Shown in pieces: positions 40,701-50,498 of a stretch of 64,000 nt of DNA. The notes under the pieces were generated by a model. The model made no database searches, was not told where the DNA came from, and was given only the letters and a program-made list of their open reading frames with translations. The stretch comes from Megaustenia siamemsis. Lineage: Eukaryota; Mollusca; Gastropoda; Stylommatophora; Ariophantidae. Position 1 is the stretch's first letter. Every line of letters begins with the position of its first letter. The stretch covers positions 37,811,218 through 37,875,217 of the forward strand of contig JAVIAB010000092.1 of NCBI GenBank assembly GCA_032433765.1, in the 5' to 3' direction. The position numbers and the translations under genes were made by a program.

Positions 40701-42840
40701 TATTCACTCAATAATGTTTTAACACCTGCCATAACCACTGTTAGTCTACTCTTTTATTTATTAAAGTAAATAATAAAATGGGCAATTTGAAATAATATAA
40801 CATTTGACCTTTCCAGCAACCAAATGGCATCATTACTTTCTGGGTGCATCCTTCTAAGGTTTTATTTTGCCTCAATACCTCTCCATTTTCAGACATTTTG
40901 GTAATTCAGTCCTCTTTTACATGTCTGCATATTTCTTTATGGTAGCAGTATAAAGACATGATTTTTGCTATTATATCTAGTGTTTTCTAAGTATAAATAA
41001 ATAGACTAAACAGGTTTTTGAGAAACATAATTGCCTACTTCAGGTGACTTCAAATGGATTATTTGACAAATATGATTATATTGCTTAAATTTTGGTTGAA
41101 AAAGATTTTAATTGGAAAAAAAAGGTTATTAATTTTGCAAATAATATTTGAAAAGCTTACTGTGTTACACATCTTGTGTTATAAATCTGTGTCAGTGAAA
41201 GTGGCAAAAATAGGTTCTTCATTATTTTTTAGAATTTTTGATGCATGGATTTGAGTTATAAACAGTAAGCAAGCACAAAAGCAGTGGAGGTGACAGAGCT
41301 GTGTTGTTTTCATGAAGATATTCATGAGATCTACAGACTTCTAAGATGTGGAGGATTCATGAAAATATTATCAGAAAGATGTGGAGGATTCATGAAAATA
41401 TTCTCAATGCAAAAATGAAACTTAACAAAAAAGTCCAAAAGAGACAGTCATTCTTTGTTGAAGCATGTTTTGTGAAGTTTTTCTGTCATTTTTTAGAGCT
41501 GTGTAATTGTTGTGTATTTTAACTTGTGAATTTTGTGTTTAATGTGTATAGTTTGTTGTACCTGAGGAAAGGTTTTGCTGAAACATTGTAGTTTGCCTTG
41601 TCTTTCTGTTAGTTTAGCTGCTCAATACCATTTTATGTTTATTTTTGTTTGAAGTGGAGCTGTGGAAAACACTGGCGATGGCAACAGAAAAACAATTTCA
41701 GGGAAATGCTCCAGATTACAACACAGCAAGAGTCATAACAATATGAGTAATAGTTTCTGGTGGTTTAGACTGAAGACATTAATAATAAATACATTAATAT
41801 TTATTATGAATGAAAACTTACAAGGTAAGCATCTCAGCCACTTTGTGTGCATGTGGCTTATACTTGTAAATAGGAAACACAAAATACATTTGTATCAATA
41901 AATTAATTCCTGAATTGTCGTCGATACCTTATGTTCTAGTCTCGGGATGGTATATATGTGTAAGTCTTATCACACAATAGCATCGTTTTAAAGAGTTGGC
42001 AGTGCGCTGAAATGCAGGTCTCTTGTCACAAGGTGATGTACCGAGGAATACAAATTTGATACTAGCCGGAGCTGTCTATTGTTCTCTGAAGTAGTCAGTG
42101 ATTCATTGCTAGCTGCTCATACCAGTATAATCGAACAAGAACTATCCTACCCCATCTCATCGTGATGTTATTTTAAAAGAGAATAAGTATTACAATTTTT
42201 TTTTTTATTCAGCCCTGGAAGACTTAGAATACGTTGTTGATATTGCTTTATTAGCCCACTCCCACTAACACAAACAGATTGCAAAAATACAGGAAATAAG
42301 TTGCATTACATATAAGCACCAGAAAGATAGAAGTCTTGGCCCCACATTTAAAAACCCAAACATCAGTCAAAATAATAAAATAAAAAAATGGTTATGGTTA
42401 TTTTAAGGCCCCTGTATCACTGCAAACGAATTAAAATCATTACTTGTGCAACCGCCCCTGCCAATGTAATCGTCCAAATTAAAAAAACATCTCATAGAAG
42501 GATCCAAACAAAGAAAGGCAGTAATGAACAATTTCACATGCCTGAAAAGCACTGTAACACTCGATAGGGGAGCCAGCGAAGATATCAACGAAAGGAAAAT
42601 AAGCGAGAATGGTTTTTACCAGTCTCAACATAGATTCACCCTGTACACCACAAAACAGGATTGTGGAAATAAGTTATATATGAGAATGAGAGGCGTCTAC
42701 TTTTAGTACTTCTGTATGAGTGTCTGTTTGAATGCTGAATAACAACAGAAGAAAAGGTCGACAGTGTTATTATTTCTCACAAACTGCTTTGGGATTATTA
42801 ACAAAAAAATTTGGCCCAAAAAAAAACATTTGTAACCAAG
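40701..42840. other. Intergenic sequence, mostly unassigned
   Basis: AT-rich. 41343-41403 has a short tandem duplication of AGATGTGGAGGATTCATGAA. 41562-41588 resembles a degraded PLE terminal motif (CTGAGGA...GAAAC). 42280-42700 reads like decayed LINE coding but is not assignable. Confidence 0.35.
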
Positions 42841-43014
42841 AACTGCTCAAAAAGTGTAACCAAGACGAGATGCAGGCAGTATGTGGATAGCTCATTTACT
42901 CAGAAAGGACCAAGAAACAATCACAAGAACTGCTCAAAAAGTGTAACCAAGACGAGATGCAGGCAGTATGTGGATAGCTCATTTACTCAGAAAGGATCAA
43001 GAAACAATCACAAG
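42841..43014 (+). repeat. 87-bp tandem duplication
   Basis: Two copies (42841-42927 and 42928-43014), identical except GGACC versus GGATC, followed by the first 6 bases of a third. 87 is a multiple of 3, so the enclosing frame is kept. The function of the sequence is unknown. Confidence 0.92.
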
Positions 43015-43570
43015 AACTGCCTTGCATTAGACTGGATGAAATACAAAATCTGACTGAGGACAACTTGAAGGGAAACAATGGAACCACTAACAGATATGAA
43101 TAATATGGGACACCGTGCGGTGGAGAAACGTTGTGACCTACAAGGTGCACCGCCCACTTGACTGCTTTGTCGATCTGTGGCCAAAGAATAGAAGAACAAG
43201 CAAAATACCAGAAAAAAGCCAGATAAGTTGGACAATTCTTTGACATCGAAAAGAGGTCTAATTTCTAGAATTTTTAATTTTAAAAATAATGCTTTAAGAA
43301 TAATGACTGTATCGAAGTAAACCCCATATGAGTATCAATGATAATCTGTACAGCGTATCGCCTTGCATGTATTCAATTATCGCTGGTGACGAACAAGACT
43401 CACCTCATCCTTTTGTTAGTACAGTGAGTGTGTACTAATTTTTTTTATTTTGGAGCTCGATGTGGGTTCGTAATAATCAAAGACCATATGGACCTGTAAT
43501 AGTTGCTGCTGGCGGGAAATATATATCTCTAGACTACCTCCATTGTTCGAACTTGTTTAAATCAAAAAGC
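43015..43570. other. Intergenic sequence
   Basis: No feature is recognised. GC content rises toward the inverted repeat. Confidence 0.35.
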
Positions 43571-43877
43571 GGCGATACTAAAAAAAAGAAGAAAAAGAGT
43601 GGTATGGTAACAGCTTTACGTGGTAATGGACGAAACAAAAGTCGACGTTTCGGCCAAGTAGGCCTTCATCTGGACGAACAACAAACACAAAAATTATATA
43701 TAACGATATATTAACAAATATAATCTTATTTGTTAATATATCGTTATATATAATTTTTGTGTTTGTTGTTCGTCCAGATGAAGGCCTACTTGGCCGAAAC
43801 GTCGACTTTTGTTTCGTCCATTACCACGTAAAGCTGTTACCATACCACTCTTTTTCTTCTTTTTTTTTAGTATCGCC
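43571..43877. repeat. 150-bp near-perfect inverted repeat of PLE termini
   Basis: The left arm 43571-43720 is the reverse complement of the right arm 43727-43877, with only a one-base difference in an A/T run, around a 6-base centre. Each arm holds CAGATGAAGGCC, TACTT, GGCCGAAACGTC (right arm 43775-43803, left arm 43644-43672) and GTAAAGCTGTTACCATACC, matching the 3' end of the PLE at 49310-49380 (CTGAAGAAGGCC, GGCCGAAACGTC, GTAAAGCTGTCACCATACC). So these are two PLE ends joined head to head, capable of forming a long hairpin. Confidence 0.92.
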
Positions 43878-44065
43878 ATTATCATCAGCTTTACAGCAGT
43901 TTCGCATCTCGGTGCATCTTGATGCCTTTACCTCTTTAAATCAAAAATTAGCTATCATTGGCGATGTTTAATATCGTATAATAATATGGTAAAAATACAG
44001 ATACACAATTTATTACTGAGCTGTGATCGCAGCCCTATGCTATAGTCATGAGAACACCTGCGTGA

Positions 44066-44260
44066 AAGACATCGCCAATGATAGCTCATTTTTTAGTTAG
44101 CTGAATTGGCTGTGTTCTCTAGCATTTGGCTCTTCGTGGCAAGGCGCTGTGCCAATGAGTACGGGTTCGATCCTGCTTCGGGCCATATATTGTTCTTTGT
44201 TTTTTTTTTCTGTTGTTGATTATTTGTCATTTTTTCCGAGTGCTGTAAACATACCTCTTT
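44066..44260 (+). mobile_element. tRNA-like SINE, copy 1
   Basis: GGCAAGGCGCTGTGCCAATG followed by CGGGTTCGATCCTGC (B box). The 3' part has GTTGTTGATTATTTGTCA and CCGAGTGCTGTAAACAT. A reverse-oriented copy is at 53600-53795. The segment CATCGCCAATGATAGCT (from about 44069) is the reverse complement of a block near 43950, extending the hairpin-rich zone. Confidence 0.7.
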
Positions 44261-44499
44261 CTTATGGTTCGCAGAATTATCGTTTCGGAAGTTTCCCTAT
44301 ATAATAATATTCATTTTTTATTATTTGTCTCGTGTGCGTCAAGTAGTTTTGTCTTGTGTTACATCTTCCCCTGTTTGTAGATGCATATTTGAGACTATAA
44401 AGACGCCTTGGGCGTGTCTTTAACGCGCGTCTATTGCTTGCCTTGTGTGTGTTTACTTTTCCTCAACTCATGGTACAAGAGTATTTTTGAGAGTGACTT
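44261..44499. other. Spacer
   Basis: No feature is recognised. Confidence 0.35.
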
Positions 44500-44789
44500 T
44501 GGATCAGACTTCCAAATGGGCTTCCTGAACAATAGATAATGCACTAACATTAACGCTCTATTTACCATTAAACAGCTAGCAACACAATCTTCATTTCAAA
44601 GTGTTGCTATCAGTGTCAGACATGGACGCTAGACTAAAAAAAAAAAAAAATAACCACTACGGAAATTAAATGTGTTAGACGCATGGCACGAAACTGTTCA
44701 AGATATAAGATTTTAAAAATGAAGAACTGAGAAAAAAGCTAGAAATCATTCCCACCATTGAATACATAATTGCTCAACTCCCGTGTGAT
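44500..44789 (+). mobile_element. LINE with internal deletion
   Basis: Starts in RT (DFQMGFLNN..CTN, ALFTIKQLA) and then jumps near 44620 to the C-terminal region (ITTTEIKCVRRMARN, TIEYIIAQL). Most of the RT palm is missing. The same family has a copy at 53940-54800. Confidence 0.6.
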
Positions 44790-44944
44790 GCCAATGCTAA
44801 CATATGGATGTGAAAGTTGGAAATCCACCCAGATTTTAGATAGGAAATTAAATGACTGAAAACAAATGTCTACGCAGGATCTCAAACATAAGCTGGAAAG
44901 AATACTTTTCAAACGAACAGAAAAGAGACGAATCTAAACAAGAG
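44790..44944 (+). mobile_element. LINE C-terminal fragment, left part (host of nested LINE)
   Basis: Reads MLTYGCESW and matches 11880-11990. It resumes at 46090 after the inserted RNase-H LINE. Confidence 0.65.
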
Positions 44945-46089
44945 TTTTGAGTTCAGGTCATCATCATTACACTCCGAACATGTCCAAAGGTGCTCAGATC
45001 CCCTCCTCACCAAGTCTCGCAGTGTCTGGCGACTCCAGTTCTGTGTTGGTTGATACGCCCACTAAGTTTCTGGCTGTGCCCATCTCATCTGAAGGAGTGA
45101 CATGGACTCATGGTTGCCGAAGTCCTGGGCACTTTCTACATCTCGGAGGGCATTGATGATGTCCACCCAATCCATTGGTTAACCGTCCTCAACAACATCG
45201 CAGCAAGCCAACCTGTCCGCTCTTTTATTTCCCCGCACTCCCGCATGTCTTTTCGTATTTTTTATTTCTGCAATGACTCTACCATTGCATGTGTATAGAG
45301 CCCGCTTCTACTTTTTTTTTTTTTTAATCATACTCTTCGAATTACTCAGTATGCAGGCGTGGGTGTAGTCTTGTTACTCTAACCAGATGAATGCCCTGGT
45401 CACTGCCATCACCCCCTTCGTCATGCTACTTGTGGTCATAACGTATGCACCACTGTTTTCCTTGACTATGCTGCCGAGCGTGCTGTAAAGGCTTATGCAC
45501 TTCTTTTGTTTCGTATTACAGATCCATCTGTACAGATGACTGTATCTTTCTCATCGGTGTTATCCCAGATGAGACTGTTGGCCTCCGCATTGACCACGAC
45601 TGAGTTATGTTCCTTACATTTCCTGTCGAGTATGGCAATAAACGAGAAGTCCCCATGAATGACGTAAACACCGGTATCCACTCATCACCAACGCTGATAT
45701 TGGCAAGCCCACAGACCTGTTTGATGACATCTTCTGCTCGCCCCACCCATGATTTGCCTCTTTTTAGCCTGTCACCTTTCTCCGTGTTGAGCTCGTGGTG
45801 CAATGGATGCTCTTTATCTGCACTTATCTTCAGGTAAGCTCGTGCCCTCCAGATCTTGATCGTGTCATCCATGGTTGGAAAGTCAAGTAGATGCTCATTG
45901 CTACACAGGGAGTGTTCCTCGTACACCCCAAGATAATGCGCATAGCTTCATTCTGTATTTTCTCCAGCCTGTCAATTTGTGTCATACTGACAGTAAGGAT
46001 TGCTAGAGCTTAACCGATTGGTGCGAGGACTAATACCTGGAACAGAAGGGTAAGTAGCCTCTGTTCGATGTTGGCAGTTGAACAAGAAT
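44945..46089 (-). mobile_element. RNase-H LINE 3' fragment, copy 2, nested
   Basis: Homologous along its length to 61855-62986 but with frameshifts. On the minus strand it keeps IWRARAYLKISADKEHPLHH, LKRGKSWVGRAEDVIKQVCG and ICTDGSV, and parts of the RNase H end near 45150-45240. AACAAGA-type flanks lie on both sides (near 44937 and 46091), and the host LINE continues at 46090. Confidence 0.8.
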
Positions 46090-46365
46090 AAACATCTAAA
46101 GAAGAATACGTGTCTATCTTTATAAAAAGAAGACGTTGGAAATACATTGATCATGTGCTGAGAATGAATGAAGAAAGACTTCCCCATTAGGCATTCATGT
46201 GGAAATCGTCTGATTAAAGAAAACAAGACAGACCAAGAAAATCGTTATGCAGAACAATTTCTGAGAAAGGCTCAAATGTGGGACTAAGAAACAACAAAGA
46301 CTACAAGAACTAGCATAAAACCATCAATCGTGGAGAACTATGACTTTCGGCTCGGCAGGAAAATG
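46090..46365 (+). mobile_element. LINE C-terminal fragment, right part
   Basis: Continuation of 44790-44944: RRRWKYIDHVLRMNEERLPH, then an uninterrupted stretch equivalent to the SINE-split site at 12169-12598 (GGGACTAAGAAACAACAAAG). Confidence 0.72.
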
Positions 46366-46580
46366 AATAAATAAATTGAATACAAAAGAAACAACAGATA
46401 AAATGGTTTGGTCGCTTGATAAGACAGAAATATCCAAATAAAACACGACGAGCCTTAAATAAACGTTGCGCGAACACCAGACCCAAGAGCAGACCACAAA
46501 GAAGAGATGGATTGATGAAATATTAGAAGACGCCGAAAGTCAAATGAGGAAGTAAAGAAGAGGAAGGTACTTTGAGATGC
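46366..46580 (+). mobile_element. LINE C-terminal fragment
   Basis: Fragments reading QQIKWFGR and RALNKRCANTRPKSRPQRR, then WIDEILEDAES, with breaks. Similar to the minus-strand end at 53940-54159. Confidence 0.65.
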
Positions 46581-46739
46581 GAACTATAAGGTCTCTACAG
46601 ATGATTTCTGCGTGCAACAGAAAACGAACTCTGCTTGAGTATTCAGTTCTGCCCTGTTTCTGGAAGATTATCTTGTCATTTAATTAATGTTCATCTGCAA
46701 TCGGAGGCAGGCTATGAGAAAATAATTTAACTTCTTTGG

Positions 46740-46925
46740 GTGGCGCATTTATTCACTTTACGTTTCACATGCGCACTGCAGCACAGTTATGGTGAAACCG
46801 TCTGTTGTGTCTGTAAACTAACAGTACACCTATGCCAAACATTGGTATATTGTTTGCTAAATTATGGCGCTCCTAGCATTCATTCCATCATCGGTGAAGT
46901 CACTCTGGAAGAATCAACTATCAAG
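46740..46925 (+). other. Coding-like segment with splice donor, unidentified
   Basis: An open frame ending GEVTLEESTIK directly before donor AAG/GTATGT. It is followed about 40 bases later by another open segment that the PLE interrupts. I do not recognise the protein. It could be a host exon or an unknown repeat. Confidence 0.35.
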
Positions 46926-47017
46926 GTATGTTAATCTGTTTACGATTTTAATTCCTCTTAATAAGAAGTATGTACCTTATCCAGAGGCTGGTTGGAGCCA
47001 TGATTTATATTTTCTCC

Positions 47018-48091
47018 CTTATGTATCGTAGGTACATTGATGACTGCATTGGTCTGTCTGACCTTCCAGAAGATGAGATCTCCCGTTTCATCGAATATGT
47101 CGGACATTTCCACCCCTCTATCCACATCACCTTCCACATCTCCACCTCCTCCGTATCTTTCCTGGACATCCTAGTCTCCTTGGGCACCTCTCATCTTCTC
47201 ACCTCGGTCTTCTACAAGGCCACTGACTCCCATAGTTTCCTCCGCTACGACTTCTCTCACCCTACATCCTGCAAGAACTCTCTTCCTTATTCTCAGCTTC
47301 TCAGACTTCGTCGCCTTTGCCGAGACGATGAAGATTTCCTTCACAATGCCCACCTCATGCTTGATTTCTTCCGCCGACGCCTTTATCCAGAAGCAGCTCT
47401 CCTCCCTGCCCTGCGTCGAGTTCTCCACACTTTACGTCAGTCTGCTCTTACCCCCTCTACTCATCCCCCCTCTGATAGAGTAGTGCTCGCTCTCACCCAT
47501 CACCCTCACCACTACGCCGCTATTAGGACCATCCACCGCTACCTCCCTATTCTCCGATCTGACCCTACTACTCGTCTGCTCTTCCCTGACGCGCCACTAG
47601 TGGCCTTTAGACGTGACCGGAACCTCCGAGACTTTCTTGTCAGGGGTCGTCTTCCTGCTGACCACTTCAGCCATCGAGGCACTATCCGCTGCAACCGGAG
47701 AGTATGTAAAACTTGTGACCACGTTCTCCAGACCGACACTGTCCTCTTCCCTAATGGTCCTTTCGAGATCAGAGAGGGATTCACTTGCACATAGCGGAAC
47801 ATCATTTATGCCATCATTTGTAAGCGATGCAAGTTGACCTACATCGGTCAGTCTGGTCGAAGAATCGGCGATAGGTGCCGTGAACACTTGAATGACATCA
47901 CCCGAGAAGCGGACACTCCTGTAGCAGCCCACTTTAACTCGAGGGGCCATCGAGGTAAGACTGATGTCTTGGTAACTGGCCTTATATCATGCTCCTCTGA
48001 TCACCACAGTCGGCTCACTCTTGAGCACCGTCTGATCGCTCGTTGGGGCTGCCTCACCCCTCGTGGCATCAATGTATCCCTGTCCCTCTGA
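47018..48091 (+). pseudogene. PLE RT (partial) and GIY-YIG endonuclease
   Basis: The frame entering from the flank reads YIDD, SVSFLDILVSL, KATDSHSFLRYDFSHP, a basic linker (HPHHYAAIRTIHRYLPILRS, then RNLRDFLVRGRLP), a Cys pair region CNRRVCKTCDHV, and GPFEIREGFTCT. A single TAG at 47792-47794 (TCG in copy 1) then stops it. The endonuclease continues in the same frame: NIIYAIICKRCKLTYIGQSG, RRIGDRCREHLNDI, ending at TGA 48089-48091. YIG is intact here. Motifs A and B of RT are absent because of the truncation. It would need only the stop removed to read through to the endonuclease, but the RT is incomplete. Confidence 0.88.
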
Positions 48092-49260
48092 GGACCCTCC
48101 TGCCTCCGACTCCACCCTCCCACCTATGGACGTCTCTTCCTATTTCTCTTCTTGGGTCCTCTACTCCTCGTCCATCCCTGCTTTTTATATCCTCTTTGAG
48201 TAACCCCCATCTTGCCTTCTTCATCCTAAACCCCCCCTCCCCACACCTTTTTCTCTTCTGACTACCTTCATGTCCTTTACCTCTTTATCACTATATCACC
48301 TCTCCACCTGGACTGTACGTACAATCTCTCTGCCCACCTCTATTGTTCCTCGTCCTTCCTACCACCCCTCTGCTGATCTACTCCTAGCTCACCCCTCTCC
48401 TCTCTATTCACTTGTAGTCACTACTCATCTATACCTACTATTCCAGTATCCCCCTTATCCTGATGCCCACTTTCATCCCCCCCCTTTGTTCTATCATTTC
48501 CCTACTTCTTTACCTCCTATGGTTCATACCTCTTGCACACCATCCCCTATTGCTCCACTTCTTCCAGACTTTCTCTTTTTCCATTCACTTCTGACCTACC
48601 GCCTCTCCCCCTATCCAGTTTTCACATACCTGCTTCTTATCCCTCCTCTCCATACCTCCTCCTCTAATACTTCCCTACCTCCCGATAGACTAACTTCTTC
48701 CGGACCACCCCTCTATCGCCCTTCTCATTATACCGGCTTTATTATTCTTCCTCTCCTTATCTCTTCCTCCAGTACCCAATCTTTCCTTTCGTTGACCTAC
48801 CTCTCAACTCTTTCAGTTCGAGGCCATCCATTGCCTAGTTCACTACTTTGTCGTGTCATTCAATTTCTTTCTCTTAACCTCTCGCGTGATCTCTCACTTC
48901 CATTGTTGAGTGATTTATATGTATTGCTTGTTGTGTCCCAGGAGTGTCTTCGTCTATCCCCCTTTTCTCCCCCCCCCCCTTTGGTTTTCCCGATATTAGA
49001 TCCGTTTGCCCTCTATACTGACCTGTCTTGGTCACGGGTTGCTTTCTATACAAATTCTTTGCGCTTCTAGTCATTCTGTCTTGTTTCAGAACGGATTACA
49101 GATTTCCTGCTCTGAGCTCAGCTAAGTACAATTTATTATACATTTTTCTCTTTTTCTATTTTATATATTTTGACGCCCATCATACCTCTCATCATGTAAT
49201 ATTCATTTCTCTCTTTTCTTATTTCTGCTTCCTACTTTCCTCTCCCTCCACTTGATCATC
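48092..49260 (+). repeat. Pyrimidine-rich 3' region of the PLE
   Basis: About 1 kb almost entirely C and T on the sense strand. The parallel region of copy 1 (1-829) is the same on its own sense strand and aligns locally (CATCCTAAA followed by CCCC runs). The long Ser/Pro/Leu open frames here result from the composition. Confidence 0.85.
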
Positions 49261-49309
49261 TAACATGTAGTAATTGTTCTTCACCGCTTGTTGTCGTTGT
49301 CCCTGTATT

Positions 49310-49336
49310 CTGAAGAAGGCCACAGGCCGAAACGTC
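49310..49336 (+). ncRNA. Hammerhead-ribozyme-like core in the PLE terminus
   Basis: CTGAAGA, then A, stem GGCC-ACA-GGCC, then GAAAC-GTC: the arrangement of the hammerhead core CUGANGA / stem II / GAAA / NUH. PLE terminal repeats are known to carry minimal hammerhead motifs. Stem III is minimal and there is one extra A before stem II, so self-cleavage is uncertain. Related motifs in the inverted repeat at 43571-43877 have U4 changed to A (CAGATGA). Confidence 0.55.
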
Positions 49337-49592
49337 AGTATTGTGTTGTGTTCTTTATTTGTAAAGCTGTCACCATACCTTGGAGTGTTTAGTACACCCC
49401 ACCATTGGCTCCTTATATTTTCTCCGAGTTCATGGCGAGTCCAAATTTGAGGTTTCAGAGAATCCACATTTGAGGGAAGATCAGATGGATTTTTCTGTCA
49501 GAACGGAGCTACCTTTTCACTCAGTGAGCCGGAGCCATGATTTGTACAGCTTGAAAACTGGCAATACGTTTTACGTGCTTCCTCAAGTGAAG

Positions 49593-50072
49593 GTATGTTA
49601 CCAATTGATTCATTTATGGAAACTTATGGCAGGCGATTGAAGATTTCATTGCTGAAGATGTTTCAGAATGTGTTGAAAACGTTCAGCCTACCGATGAAAA
49701 ATTGTGCCCTTGAGTGTTTTTCCATTGTTTTTGTTAAAGGATTGGAAAAGATCACGAAGAAGTTGAACCATAGCTTGCGCTTAGTGCATAACAGAAGATT
49801 TTTCAAGTCGTGATTGTCAGCAAAATTCCAAAGTCTCCTTTGCTAGGAGTCCCACACCTGACGGAGTTTGAGATGGAAATATTTATGAATTGTTGTAAGC
49901 ATCTTTCTTGTAGGGGACTTTGGATAATGTAAAAATACTTTGAGAAGACGGAAACGGTCATCTAACATTTTGTTTTTCTTAATCATCAAGTAGGAAGACA
50001 CACTATAATATTGGTGACCAACTAAGTGATCGTTCTCTGTGCAGGTAAGTAGGCAATGAAATTCATTGTTGA
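49593..50072. other. Coding-like or intronic spacer
   Basis: 49633-49700 reads AIEDFIAEDVSECVENVQPT before a stop and may be a further piece of the unidentified coding-like segment. The remainder has no recognised feature. Confidence 0.3.
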
Positions 50073-50498
50073 ATCTAATTTAGGGTGACCATTCGTCCCG
50101 ATTTTCGGGGACAGTCCCCGAAGTGTAGAAGTTGTCACCGAAAGAAATTTTCCCCCGATTTCAGTGAATAAATACATGTTCATACACGGAATCGGCCCTC
50201 TTTTAAAATAATCACTAGGATTCAGGACGTTACTGAGTTGTGTTTCTGACTGAGCGGCATTAGCAAGAAGATAAAAGAGAAGACTTGGACGCGTTGTGTC
50301 GGAGATAGCTCTTTGAACTATTGAAGCGCGGTGCTACGTCACTTCTATTCCAGCCACTGACTTCTATTGGGATGGGTTTAATTTTAAAAAAAAAACAGAC
50401 ACTCTCTCTCTCCCCCCAAAGTATCTTTCCCAGCTAATTTTCAAATCAGTCTGAGTGTAATAACAATACAGTGCAGTCGTGTTTTCTATTTGTGATCA

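Larger units (their letters stand above)
47018..49412 (+). mobile_element. Penelope-like element, copy 2, with 13-bp target duplication
   Basis: 2,395 bp flanked by TTATATTTTCTCC at 47005-47017 and 49413-49425. 5'-truncated: it begins at the YIDD motif of RT (MYRRYIDDCIGL). It contains the rest of RT, a linker, GIY-YIG endonuclease (to 48091), about 1 kb of pyrimidine-rich 3' region and a terminal segment with a hammerhead-like core (49310-49336). The perfect duplication shows that both boundaries are true insertion ends. Confidence 0.93.
46966..49592 (+). other. Coding-like segment split by the PLE insertion
   Basis: Before the insertion (46966-47017) the frame reads YVPYPEAGWSHDLYFL. After it (from 49426) it continues in the same frame: RVHGESKFEVSENPHLRED, QMDFSVRTELPFHSV, then SHDLYSLKTGNTFYVLPQVK, directly before donor AAG/GTATGT at 49593. 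Taking out the element and one copy of the 13-bp duplication leaves an open frame of about 70 codons. The family is unknown to me. The intact frame suggests a real exon of a host gene, now disrupted, or an uncharacterised element. Confidence 0.4.

Noticed and set aside
43571..43877. An intrinsic bacterial-type terminator or attachment site at the palindrome
   Set aside because: The arms are 150 bp of PLE terminus in a eukaryotic context, not a short GC stem with a T run.
48270..49070. 266-codon Ser/Pro/Leu-rich frame
   Set aside because: The sequence is almost purine-free on this strand, so stop codons are rare by composition. It is the PLE 3' region.
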